A DNA stretch of 54,438 bases from positions 1 to 54,438 of the forward strand of contig NZ_JAFMPQ010000036.1 of assembly GCF_020667845.1 (NCBI RefSeq). The letters run 5' to 3'. Of this stretch, positions 35,488-43,908 are shown piece by piece. This DNA is from Cognatishimia sp. F0-27. Lineage in GTDB: Bacteria; Pseudomonadota; Alphaproteobacteria; Rhodobacterales; Rhodobacteraceae. The first letter of the stretch is position 1, and each line of letters opens with the position of its first letter. The notes below the pieces were generated by a model. It worked only from the letters and a program-made list of their open reading frames with translations. It did not search any database and was not told the origin of the DNA. The position numbers and the translations under genes were made by a program.

Positions 35488-37167
35488 ATGGCTCAGAATG
35501 CAAGCATGGAGGAGTTCGAGGCCCTCCTGAACGAAAGCCTCGAAATGGACACGCCCGAAGAGGGGTCTGTTGTCAAAGGCAAGGTCATCGCAATCGAAGC
35601 GGGCCAAGCCATTATCGATGTCGGCTACAAGATGGAAGGCCGCGTCGAACTCAAGGAATTCGCGAATCCCGGTGAAGCGCCCGACATTTCTGTCGGTGAC
35701 GACGTCGAAGTGTATCTTCGTTCTGCCGAGAACGCCCGTGGCGAAGCCGTCATTTCCCGCGAAATGGCGCGCCGCGAAGAAGCTTGGGACCGTCTCGAAA
35801 AGGCCTATGCCGACGACGCACGCGTCGAAGGCGCGATCTTTGGCCGGGTCAAAGGCGGCTTCACCGTCGATCTGGGCGGCGCCGTGGCATTCCTGCCCGG
35901 CTCGCAGGTTGATGTGCGCCCGGTGCGCGATGCAGGCCCGCTCATGGGTCTCAAGCAGCCGTTCCAGATCCTCAAGATGGACCGTCGCCGTGGCAACATC
36001 GTTGTTTCGCGCCGCGCGATCCTCGAAGAGAGCCGTGCCGAGCAGCGCGCCGAGGTCATTGCCAACCTCACCGAAGGTCAGGCCGTGGACGGCGTGGTCA
36101 AGAACATCACCGAGTACGGCGCATTCGTCGACCTTGGCGGCGTCGATGGCCTGCTGCACGTGACCGACATGGCATGGCGCCGTGTGAACCACCCCTCCGA
36201 GATCCTGTCGATCGGCGAGACCGTCAAGGTTCAGGTCATCAAGATCAACAAGGAAACCCACCGTATCAGCCTCGGCATGAAGCAGCTGCAGGAAGATCCG
36301 TGGGATCTGGTTGGCGCCAAGTATCCGCTCTCCTCGGTCCACAAGGGCCGCGTGACGAACATCACCGATTACGGTGCGTTTGTTGAGCTGGAGCCGGGTG
36401 TCGAGGGGCTCGTGCACGTCTCCGAGATGAGCTGGACCAAGAAGAACGTCCATCCGGGCAAGATCGTCTCCACCTCTCAGGAAGTGGACGTGATGGTTCT
36501 GGAAATCGACGGTGCGAAGCGTCGCGTTTCGCTCGGTCTCAAGCAGACCATGCGCAACCCGTGGGAAGTCTTCTCCGAGACCCACCCCGAGGGCACCCAG
36601 GTCGAGGGCGAGGTCAAGAACATCACCGAGTTCGGTCTGTTCATCGGTCTCGAAGGCGAGATCGACGGCATGGTGCACCTCTCCGACCTCAGCTGGGACC
36701 AGCGTGGCGAAGAAGCCATCCAGGAATACCGCAAGGGCGATATTGTTCAGGCGGTTGTCTCCGAGGTTGATGTCGAGAAGGAGCGCATCTCGCTCTCCAT
36801 CAAGGCGCTGGGCGGCGACAAGTTTGCCGACGCAGCCGGTGGCATCAAGCGTGGCTCCATCGTGACCGTCGAAGTGACGGCGATCGAAGACGGCGGCATC
36901 GAGGTCGAATACGAGGGTATGAAGTCCTTCATCCGCCGTTCCGACCTGTCGCGTGACCGCTCCGAGCAGCGCCCCGAGCGTTTCTCTGTCGGTGACAAGG
37001 TGGATGTGCGCGTGACAAACGTGGACATGAAAACCCGCCGTCTGGGCTTGTCGATCAAGGCGCGCGAGATCGCCGAAGAGAAGGAAGCCGTCGAACAGTT
37101 CGGTTCCTCCGATTCCGGTGCATCGCTTGGCGATATCCTCGGCGCAGCGTTGAACCGCGACGACTGA
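35488..37167 (+). CDS. rpsA: 30S ribosomal protein S1
   Basis: S1 binds mRNA on the small ribosomal subunit and aids initiation. The 559 residues hold six S1 (OB-fold) repeats, roughly at 30-98, 116-182, 203-271, 288-358, 375-445 and 462-530; motifs such as NITEYGAFVDLGGVDGLLHV and NITDYGAFVELEPGVEGLVH mark the central repeats. Start MAQNASMEEFEALLNES is the Rhodobacterales norm, so 35488 is chosen over the ATG at 35461. Codon use is strongly biased, which produces a long false antisense frame. A structured leader precedes it and a terminator hairpin follows at 37191. Confidence 0.97.
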   Translation: MAQNASMEEFEALLNESLEMDTPEEGSVVKGKVIAIEAGQAIIDVGYKMEGRVELKEFANPGEAPDISVGDDVEVYLRSAENARGEAVISREMARREEAWDRLEKAYADDARVEGAIFGRVKGGFTVDLGGAVAFLPGSQVDVRPVRDAGPLMGLKQPFQILKMDRRRGNIVVSRRAILEESRAEQRAEVIANLTEGQAVDGVVKNITEYGAFVDLGGVDGLLHVTDMAWRRVNHPSEILSIGETVKVQVIKINKETHRISLGMKQLQEDPWDLVGAKYPLSSVHKGRVTNITDYGAFVELEPGVEGLVHVSEMSWTKKNVHPGKIVSTSQEVDVMVLEIDGAKRRVSLGLKQTMRNPWEVFSETHPEGTQVEGEVKNITEFGLFIGLEGEIDGMVHLSDLSWDQRGEEAIQEYRKGDIVQAVVSEVDVEKERISLSIKALGGDKFADAAGGIKRGSIVTVEVTAIEDGGIEVEYEGMKSFIRRSDLSRDRSEQRPERFSVGDKVDVRVTNVDMKTRRLGLSIKAREIAEEKEAVEQFGSSDSGASLGDILGAALNRDD

Positions 37168-37190
37168 TCGTCTTAACCCGTTTGTGTTGC

Positions 37191-37222
37191 AAAGGTGGGC
37201 TTCCTCGGAGGCCCACCTTTCT
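37191..37222 (+). terminator. Terminator hairpin after rpsA
   Basis: aaaggtgggc and gcccaccttt form a perfect 10-bp stem around a 10-nt loop, 24 nt after the rpsA stop. The arm ends in TTT with only a short T-tract, so it is a moderate intrinsic terminator. Confidence 0.65.
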
Positions 37223-37298
37223 TCGATAGTTACTTCCGGCCTACGCTTGCGGCATACGATGTGTAGACGTTCGCTTTCCTTCGTCAGACAGGTGAACC

Positions 37299-38360
37299 AT
37301 GGCAAAAGTTCTGGGCGATCGACACCTTATCTTGCATGTCGGTACTACCAAAACGGGAACCACAAGCCTGCAACGCGCGCTTGCCGACTCCACTTTTGGC
37401 GAGGAAGATGGCTGGTCATATCCGATCAAAGACCGTCTGATCCTTAAGGCGCACCATAACCTTGCTTACGAAGTGGGCTCATTGTTCCAGGAACTGGGGC
37501 GGTTTCAAGAGAGTAAGGGGACGTGGCGGGAGATGCGTCAGGAAGTTCTGGCGAGCGATCTGCGGACGGTTATCCTATCCTCCGAGGCGTTTTCCTTCCT
37601 GTCCAGTGAGGATCTTGTCCGCTTGAAGCGGGAAGTCAGCCACTTTGGGCGATTAACCATCCACATCTATTTGCGTCGGATCGACCTGTGGCTTCATAGC
37701 CGTTATATCCAGAAGGCAAAGTTTGGGCGCGTTGCACTCGATGGCAACATTCGCACGCTAAAGGCTGATGCGCGAACGGATATCTTCGATGTCGATGTCG
37801 CTTTTCAAGGCGCCTTGGTGCGTCGATGGCGAGAAGCATTCGGGGCGGACGCGGTCGCGGTCAGCCTCTATGGCCCGCAAGATGCAGGGCATGATGTCAT
37901 CGCACATTTCATGCGCTATCATGGACTTGATGGGGGCCGCGACTGGACGGTTAGTCAGCGGGCGAACGTGTCCCCGTCGCTGAAATCACTTCTTGGCACC
38001 TACCAATTTCTTCGTATCTGCAGCGACGCGATTGGAGAGCAAGCCACCATAACGCCAGCCATGGGCGTGGCCTTGTCGGAGTATTTCGGCGCTCAGCCGG
38101 ACGTTGTCAGCGGGCGCTACCGCTTGTTTTCCCACTATCTTGCCCAGCAATTCTATGACGAATTCGCGGAGGACCAGGTCCAGCTTGCCGAAATGCTTGG
38201 GCGTGACGTGCCGATATTCGATCCGCCAACCCGTGCCGAGTACAAGGGCTATGTGAAGGAACCTCTGGCGTTGATTGACCGCTTCACCGAGGACGATCAC
38301 GCGTTTCTCAACCGCCTGAGCACAACCTACCTGCACCATAAGAGGGCAAAGCGCGCCTGA
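37299..38360 (+). CDS. Sulfotransferase-like P-loop protein
   Basis: The 353-residue protein begins with H13-VGTTKTGTTSLQ, a P-loop-like 5'-phosphosulfate binding motif seen in sulfotransferases, followed by a Ser/Arg region (LTIHIYLRRIDLWLHSRYI) that matches the 3'-phosphate binding strand-helix with R-x(7)-S pattern. Its acceptor is unknown; surface polysaccharide is a common substrate class. Base composition is lower in GC than rpsA and ihfB around it, and it separates two genes that are normally adjacent, so it looks inserted. The start ATG at 37299 lies 9 nt after a weak AGGTG element. Confidence 0.65.
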   Translation: MAKVLGDRHLILHVGTTKTGTTSLQRALADSTFGEEDGWSYPIKDRLILKAHHNLAYEVGSLFQELGRFQESKGTWREMRQEVLASDLRTVILSSEAFSFLSSEDLVRLKREVSHFGRLTIHIYLRRIDLWLHSRYIQKAKFGRVALDGNIRTLKADARTDIFDVDVAFQGALVRRWREAFGADAVAVSLYGPQDAGHDVIAHFMRYHGLDGGRDWTVSQRANVSPSLKSLLGTYQFLRICSDAIGEQATITPAMGVALSEYFGAQPDVVSGRYRLFSHYLAQQFYDEFAEDQVQLAEMLGRDVPIFDPPTRAEYKGYVKEPLALIDRFTEDDHAFLNRLSTTYLHHKRAKRA

Positions 38361-38601
38361 ATCGGCGGTCATGACATCGACGAATCGAAGACCGACTGCT
38401 TTGCGCCGATCTCCGGGGCTTGCGCCGTCTTTGCCGCCACGATGGCAATTCAGGCTTCCGCAAAACACTGCAAAATCGCCTTTTTTCCGAATCCTCTGCA
38501 GAGAATTCGCAGATGGGCATTCCCGTAAGCGGTTCTTCTTCCTATAGTTATGGCACAAGGCGCGCGGGTTGACGGCCTGTGACAATCGGGGGAGATGTTT
38601 G

Positions 38602-38883
38602 ATGATCCGGTCGGAATTGATCCAGAAGATTGCAGATGACAATCCGCATCTTTATCAACGGGACGTGGAGCGGATCGTGAACACGATCTTCGACGAAATC
38701 ACAAACGCCATGGCTCGGGGCGATCGGGTCGAGTTGCGGGGCTTCGGGGCCTTTTCGGTCAAGAAGCGAGATGCGCGCATTGGCCGGAACCCGAGGACTG
38801 GTGAATCGGTTCAGGTTGAAGAAAAACATGTGCCGTTCTTCAAGACCGGCAAGCTGCTGCGTGACCGCCTCAACGGGAAGTAA
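38602..38883 (+). CDS. ihfB: Integration host factor subunit beta
   Basis: IhfB forms the DNA-bending IHF heterodimer. The 93 residues have the HU/IHF fold: [17 protein letters not shown], the beta-arm with [12 protein letters not shown] including the Pro that intercalates DNA, and the end [22 protein letters not shown] about 9 nt upstream fixes the ATG at 38602. Possible promoter in front: TATAGT (38534-38539). lapA follows 3 nt later. Confidence 0.97.
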   Translation: MIRSELIQKIADDNPHLYQRDVERIVNTIFDEITNAMARGDRVELRGFGAFSVKKRDARIGRNPRTGESVQVEEKHVPFFKTGKLLRDRLNGK

Positions 38884-38886
38884 TCC

Positions 38887-39255
38887 ATGCGCTACATTCG
38901 CTACGCCATCTATGCGGGCCTGACTATTCTTCTGACAATCGTGTCGGTCGCCAACCTGCAACCGGTGACGCTGAACACGTTGCCGTCGGGCATGTCCGGG
39001 CTTGACCCGATCGCATGGATGGGCGTCTCGGTCCAGGTGCCGCTTTTCATCGTTGTACTCGCGTCGCTGTTGCTGGGCTTCGTGCTGGGCGAGGTGTTCG
39101 AATGGCTGCGCGAACACAAGCACCGCGCCGAAGCCCGCACCAAAGGGGCCGAGGTCAAGAAGCTCGAACGTGAGCTCAAGCGCACCCAGGCGGAGCGTGA
39201 CAAGGACAAGGACGAGGTTCTGGCCCTTCTGGATCAGAGCTCTTCCCGCGTCTGA
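38887..39255 (+). CDS. LapA-domain (DUF1049) membrane protein
   Basis: The 122-residue protein has two transmembrane helices (about 5-22 and 50-70) and a highly charged coiled-coil tail (about 75-115, AEARTKGAEVKKLEREL). This is the LapA/DUF1049 layout; LapA in E. coli works with LapB in controlling lipopolysaccharide synthesis, but the alphaproteobacterial homologues are uncharacterised. It starts 3 nt after ihfB and is surely co-transcribed with it and probably with trpF. Confidence 0.88.
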   Translation: MRYIRYAIYAGLTILLTIVSVANLQPVTLNTLPSGMSGLDPIAWMGVSVQVPLFIVVLASLLLGFVLGEVFEWLREHKHRAEARTKGAEVKKLERELKRTQAERDKDKDEVLALLDQSSSRV

Positions 39256-39291
39256 CCACCCGGTCTCTGATGCCATTGAAAAGGAACGGTC

Positions 39292-39948
39292 GTGGACGTG
39301 CGCACCAAGATCTGCGGCCTGACACGCCTCGCTGATGTCGAGGCGGCGGCATCCGCCGATGCGTCTTATGTCGGGTTTGTTTTCTTTCCGAAATCGCCGC
39401 GCAATCTTTCTTTTGAAGCGGCGCGGGACCTTGCGATTGCGGTGCCAGCGGGGATCGTCAAGGTTGGGCTAGTTGTCGACCCCGATGATACCATGCTTGA
39501 TAGTCTCATGGCGCAGGTTCCGCTCGACATGCTCCAATTGCACGGGCACGAAACTCCGGCGCGGGTGGCCGACATCCGCGCGCGTTACGGCTTGCCCGTG
39601 ATGAAAGCCGTCGGTGTGGCAGAGGAAAGCGATCTTGAACAGGTTGCGCTTTTTTCCGGCGTCGCGGATCAAATCCTGATCGACGCGAAACCCCCAAGAG
39701 ACGGTGACCTGCCCGGCGGCAATGGCCTTGCGTTTGATTGGCGTCTCGTTGCGGGCCGTCGGTTCGGAAAGCCATGGATGCTTGCTGGCGGGCTGACACC
39801 GGAAACGGTCGGCACAGCGATCTCCATGACCGGGGTTCAGCAAGTGGATGTGTCGTCCGGGGTTGAAAGCGCGCCGGGCGTCAAAGACGCCGAAAAGATC
39901 GCGGCCTTTGTTGCCGCCACGCGCGCCCCGTCGGTCCCACGACTCTGA
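39292..39948 (+). CDS. trpF: Phosphoribosyl-anthranilate isomerase TrpF, GTG start
   Basis: TrpF performs the Amadori rearrangement in tryptophan synthesis. The 218 residues show the catalytic Cys8 in TKICGLT, the general acid Asp in ILIDAKPP, and the phosphate-binding blocks [11 protein letters not shown] and [15 protein letters not shown]. The start is GTG at 39292 with AAGGA upstream. In relatives trpB usually comes next; here a 400-bp non-coding gap and convergent pyrD follow. A 14-bp palindrome overlaps the stop codon (39946-39959). Confidence 0.95.
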   Translation: MDVRTKICGLTRLADVEAAASADASYVGFVFFPKSPRNLSFEAARDLAIAVPAGIVKVGLVVDPDDTMLDSLMAQVPLDMLQLHGHETPARVADIRARYGLPVMKAVGVAEESDLEQVALFSGVADQILIDAKPPRDGDLPGGNGLAFDWRLVAGRRFGKPWMLAGGLTPETVGTAISMTGVQQVDVSSGVESAPGVKDAEKIAAFVAATRAPSVPRL

Positions 39949-40348
39949 ACGGCCGTTCACGGCCTACGCGCCGAACCACGCGGCTGATGTTCGTCGCGGG
40001 TCATCCACCGGCAGGGCTTCGTCGGTCGAAGGATCACCCGCCTCGCTCCTCGAAGTCTCGCCTGAACCCCGGCCAGCCTGTGCCCCGCATTGTTTCACGC
40101 CGCGCGGGGTGTCCCGTCCCAGCTTGGCAGTAGGGCGCGCGGTGTTTCCTGAGCGTTGGTATGGTTTGCGGCGGGCCTTTCAGAAGAGCTCTGGCTTTGA
40201 AGCGGGGGCCGAGCGCCACCTGTATCCGCTGACGGTCGTTTTGGAACAGGAGGCGTGTCTTGCTGTATGGATGGTGACCCTCTGCGTATAGGGTTCCGTT
40301 CGCACGGCAAGCCGCAACACCGATCAGACGCAGTCCCGCGGCTCCGGC
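39949..40348. other. 400-bp gap between trpF and pyrD
   Basis: This lies between convergent genes. It starts with the palindrome tgaacggccgttca (39946-39959, overlapping the trpF stop), which could form a short hairpin. Open frames are GC-driven with no domains. No trace of trpB was seen. Confidence 0.45.
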
Positions 40349-41407
40349 TTAAAGCCAGCTCTCGCGATCCGTGCCAACCGCGTCAGAAACCGAGGCAAAC
40401 CCATCGCGTTGCAGCAACCTGTCGAGACCTTCGGCAATCTCCGATACAAGGCTCACACCGCCGTATACAAGGGCCGTGTATAGCTGAACCGCAGCGGCGC
40501 CGGCACGGATCTTTGCATAGGCCTGTTCGGCGGATCCGACACCGCCGACGCCGATCAGCGGCATCGTTCCGTCGGTCAGCTTGGAGAGCTGTGCCAACAC
40601 CCGAGTTGAACGCTCGAAGAGAGGCGCGCCGGAAAGGCCGCCCGCTTCGGCCGCGTGGGGAGAGCGCAAACCGTCTCGGTTGAGCGTTGTATTTGTCGCG
40701 ATAACACCGGCCACGCCGGAGCTCATGGCGATTTCTGCGACGTCCTCAAGACCCTGCTGATCGAGGTCGGGCGCAATCTTCAGGAAAACCGGCACAGGCT
40801 CTGGCAAAGTGGCCCGGGTGGTCATCACCCCATCAAGCAAAGCGGCCAGCGCAGCTTTGCCCTGAAGGTCACGCAGCTTTTCGGTGTTGGGCGAACTCAC
40901 ATTCACCGTCGCGAAATCGACGAAAGGGCCGCAATGCGCCAGGACCTTCGCAAAATCGCCTGCGCGGTCCTCCGACGTCTTGTTGGCGCCCAGATTGAGG
41001 CCAACAACCGCATTCGATGGCCGTTTGGCCAGACGTGCAGCGATTGCGTGCATCCCGTCGTTGTTGAAGCCGAAACGGTTGATGGCGGCGCGGTCTTCGC
41101 TCAGTCGGAACAGGCGGGGTTTGGGGTTGCCCGGTTGCGCAAGCGGGGTTGCCGCGCCGACCTCCAGAAAGCCGAACCCACTGCGGGCGAGACCATCCAG
41201 CGCCTCAGCGTTCTTGTCGAACCCTGCCGCGAGGCCAATCGGGTTCGGCAGATCCAGACCCGCGAGCGTGGTCTTGAGCCGCGGGCTGCTGGCCACCCCG
41301 CCGGACGGTCCGATACCGGCTCGCAAAGCGCGCAGCGCCAAACCGTGAGCTTTTTCCGGATCCATTCGGCGCAACACGGACAAACCAAGGCTTTCGATCA
41401 GGCGCAT
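40349..41407 (-). CDS. pyrD: Dihydroorotate dehydrogenase (quinone), class 2
   Basis: PyrD oxidises dihydroorotate to orotate with FMN and passes electrons to quinones at the inner membrane. The 352 residues have the class 2 N-terminal extension ([21 protein letters not shown]), [20 protein letters not shown], and the catalytic Ser region [16 protein letters not shown]. The C-terminal [19 protein letters not shown] is the FMN phosphate site. The ATG at 41407 is used; a GTG three codons upstream is possible. It follows the DUF952 gene on the same strand after 70 nt. Confidence 0.96.
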   Translation of the reverse strand: MRLIESLGLSVLRRMDPEKAHGLALRALRAGIGPSGGVASSPRLKTTLAGLDLPNPIGLAAGFDKNAEALDGLARSGFGFLEVGAATPLAQPGNPKPRLFRLSEDRAAINRFGFNNDGMHAIAARLAKRPSNAVVGLNLGANKTSEDRAGDFAKVLAHCGPFVDFATVNVSSPNTEKLRDLQGKAALAALLDGVMTTRATLPEPVPVFLKIAPDLDQQGLEDVAEIAMSSGVAGVIATNTTLNRDGLRSPHAAEAGGLSGAPLFERSTRVLAQLSKLTDGTMPLIGVGGVGSAEQAYAKIRAGAAAVQLYTALVYGGVSLVSEIAEGLDRLLQRDGFASVSDAVGTDRESWL

Positions 41408-41477
41408 CACGCTCACTCTTTTCTGTTTGGACCGTCAGGCCGGGTTTGCCCTTCTGGCGGTGATGTCTCGGACCGGC

Positions 41478-41816
41478 TCAAGGGATGTCTTCAGGAAAGA
41501 CGTGCCCGGAGGGTCCCAGATCCAGCGGCTTGGACCAGACCACATCCCTAAGACGCAAAGGCCCGTAGAGATGCGGGAAGAGCGCTCCGCCACGGGATTC
41601 CTCCCACCGCAGGTCTGGACCGAGAGCGTCGGCCTCCAGTGCCAGCAGTGTCAGGTTATCTTCTTTCGCAAAATGCTTGGCGGCGGTTTCCCGAACCAGA
41701 TCGGCGGGCGAAAAATGGATATAGCCGTCCGCCACATCGACGGGCGCGCCGCTGGTTTCGCCTTGCGCCTGAAGGGCGGCCCATTCGTCCGCCCGGAGGA
41801 TCTTGTAAATAAGCAT
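41478..41816 (-). CDS. DUF952-family protein
   Basis: The 112-residue soluble protein begins MLIYKILRADEWAALQAQGE and contains DGYIHFSPADLVRETAAKHF, the His-x-Ser block that defines DUF952, with a closing PHLYGPLRLRDVVWSKPL. The family has no proven function; its fold is linked to ADP-ribosyl-type domains. The gene is upstream of pyrD on the same strand, an association common in alphaproteobacteria. No strong Shine-Dalgarno precedes the ATG. Confidence 0.88.
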   Translation of the reverse strand: MLIYKILRADEWAALQAQGETSGAPVDVADGYIHFSPADLVRETAAKHFAKEDNLTLLALEADALGPDLRWEESRGGALFPHLYGPLRLRDVVWSKPLDLGPSGHVFPEDIP

Positions 41817-41972
41817 GGGGAGTGAATGCCGTGCGTTGCCGGTCTGGTCAAGCAATCGGCATCGATTGGTTCCGTGCCGCTGTTGCATCCTCTGCCCTAG
41901 CGTAGGCTTTGACTCCGACCGAGTGGCACGGCACCATCGCGGCAATAACAAAACACGACAGAGAGGAAGACC

Positions 41973-43538
41973 ATGTCCCTGAAAACCCTGACCAGTGCAG
42001 CCGCGCTGGCATTGGCATCAACGGTTGCCCATGCCGACTATTCGCTGACCATCCTGCACACAAACGATTTTCATGACCGGTTCGAGCCGATCAACCGCTT
42101 CGATTCGACCTGCTCGCCGGATGACAATGCCGAAGGCAAGTGTTTTGGCGGCATTGCGCGGATGATCACCGCGATCAACGAGGCAAAGGCCCGGGCCGAG
42201 GGCGATGTGCTCTTGCTTGACGCGGGCGACCAGTTTCAGGGTTCGCTGTTCTACACCCAGTATGGCGGTGATCTGGCCGCCGAATTCATGACGCAGCTTG
42301 GCTATGATGCGATGGCCGTCGGGAATCACGAATTCGACGATGGCCCCGAGGGCCTGGCCGCGTTCCTCGACCAGGTGGAGTTCCCGGTCCTGTCTGCAAA
42401 TATCGATGTCAGTCAGAACAATCTGCTGGCGGGCAAGGTGCGCAAATCCACGATTCTGAGCCGCGGCGATGAGCGGATCGGCGTGGTGTCCGTGCTTGCG
42501 GAAGACACACCAGAAACTTCCTCTCCGGGTGCGAGCGTGGTCTTTTCCTCCGCCGTTGACGCGGCTCAGGCGGAGATTGACGCCCTGACTGAAGATGGCG
42601 TGAACAAGATCATCCTTCTGACCCATGTGGGCCTCCCGGCTGACCGGCGACTGGCCGAAGCCCTGACCGGGGTTGATCTGATCATCGGGGGGCATTCGCA
42701 CACCCTGTTGTCCAATACCGATGAAGATGCCGAGGGAACCTACCCCACAGTCGTGAACGATGTGCCGATCGTTCAGGCTTACGCCTACAGCAAGTATCTT
42801 GGCGAGCTTCAGGTCACGTTTGACGATGATGGAAACCTGACCGAGATCAGTGGTGATCCGATCCTGCTGGATGCCTCTGTGGCCGAGGATGAAGCCGCCG
42901 TTGCGCGTGTGGCCGAGCTGGCACAGCCGCTTGAGGAGTTGCGCAACCGTGTCGTGGCGGAAGCCTCTGAGCCGATCGAAGGGGCGCGCGAAGTCTGCCG
43001 CGCGATGGAATGCCCGATGGGCAACCTCGTCGCGGATGCGATGCTCGACCGTGTGAAGGACCAGGGTGTCGAAATCGCGATCCAGAATGGCGGCGGTCTG
43101 CGCGCGTCCATTGATGCTGGAGAGGTCACGATGGGCGAGGTCCTGACCGTTCTGCCGTTCCAGAACACGTTGTCCACCTTCGAAGTCTCGGGCGCGACCA
43201 TTGTCGAGGCCCTCGAAAACGGTGTCAGCCAGGTCGAAGACGGTGCGGGACGCTTCCCGCAAGTGGCCGGCATGAGCTACACCGTGGATCTTTCCAAGGA
43301 GCCGGGGAGCCGGATTTCCGACGTCATGGTTGGCGGCGCGCCCATCGACATGGAAAAAGTCTATGGGGTTGTGTCCAACAACTACGTGCGCAATGGCGGA
43401 GATGGCTATGGCATGTTTGTGGATGCAGCCAACGCTTATGACTTCGGACCCGATCTTGCGGATGTGACCGCCGAGTTCATCGCGTCCAACGCACCGTATC
43501 AGCCGTACACGGATGGCAGGATCACCGTTAACAAGTAA
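41973..43538 (+). CDS. Periplasmic 5'-nucleotidase / UshA-like metallophosphatase
   Basis: The 521-residue precursor has a signal peptide (SAAALALASTVAHA) and the two-domain UshA layout. The metallophosphoesterase domain carries LHTNDFHDRF, LLDAGDQFQG, VGNHEFDDG and GGHSHTLL. The C-terminal 5'-nucleotidase domain (about 330-500) carries NGGGLRASIDAGEVTMGEV and VSNNYVRNGGDGYGMF. It should release phosphate and nucleosides from nucleotides in the periplasm. GAGAGGAAG precedes the ATG. A very strong terminator follows, so it is a single-gene unit. Confidence 0.93.
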   Translation: MSLKTLTSAAALALASTVAHADYSLTILHTNDFHDRFEPINRFDSTCSPDDNAEGKCFGGIARMITAINEAKARAEGDVLLLDAGDQFQGSLFYTQYGGDLAAEFMTQLGYDAMAVGNHEFDDGPEGLAAFLDQVEFPVLSANIDVSQNNLLAGKVRKSTILSRGDERIGVVSVLAEDTPETSSPGASVVFSSAVDAAQAEIDALTEDGVNKIILLTHVGLPADRRLAEALTGVDLIIGGHSHTLLSNTDEDAEGTYPTVVNDVPIVQAYAYSKYLGELQVTFDDDGNLTEISGDPILLDASVAEDEAAVARVAELAQPLEELRNRVVAEASEPIEGAREVCRAMECPMGNLVADAMLDRVKDQGVEIAIQNGGGLRASIDAGEVTMGEVLTVLPFQNTLSTFEVSGATIVEALENGVSQVEDGAGRFPQVAGMSYTVDLSKEPGSRISDVMVGGAPIDMEKVYGVVSNNYVRNGGDGYGMFVDAANAYDFGPDLADVTAEFIASNAPYQPYTDGRITVNK

Positions 43539-43577
43539 ACCGGCAATCGCTTGGGCCGACTTCCGAACCGGCCGAGG

Positions 43578-43616
43578 GACCCCCCTGCCTTGATGGGCAG
43601 GGGGGTCTTTTTGTTT
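43578..43616 (+). terminator. Strong intrinsic terminator after the 5'-nucleotidase gene
   Basis: gacccccctgcc and ggcaggggggtc form a perfect 12-bp stem with a 6-nt loop (43578-43607), followed by TTTTTGTTTT. This is the clearest Rho-independent terminator in the window. Confidence 0.95.
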
Positions 43617-43908
43617 TCCTCCCGTGCAATGGATTGCGTGCGGAGTGGCCCCGGTTCGTTCAACCTTAAACACCTATGGTCTAACCTCCGCCCGTGGTCG
43701 GCAGTCGGCCCGTGCTTGATCGGTCCGGAGGGAGAGGGAGGATGATGAAAAAGCAGTCCTGCGAATGCTGGGCTTGTCGGGGGTTTAGCGCGCCCGCATG
43801 TCTCCAAACATGGCCGCTGAAAGCGACGCAGCCAAAACCTGCGCCTTCCTGAGCCCCTTTGGGCTTGGCGCGGTCTGGGTTTGCGGCCTGATGTGCGGGT
43901 TCGTTGCG
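43617..43908. other. Gap between convergent 5'-nucleotidase and ABC exporter genes
   Basis: About 290 bp after the terminator, up to the ABC exporter stop codon. No hairpin, repeat or credible reading frame was found. Confidence 0.4.

Noticed and set aside
35329-37305. A 658-codon frame antisense to rpsA
   Set aside because: Strong codon bias in rpsA keeps the complementary frame open; the translation has no recognisable domain.
39946-39959. Intrinsic terminator at the trpF stop
   Set aside because: The 14-bp palindrome leaves almost no loop and has no T-run.
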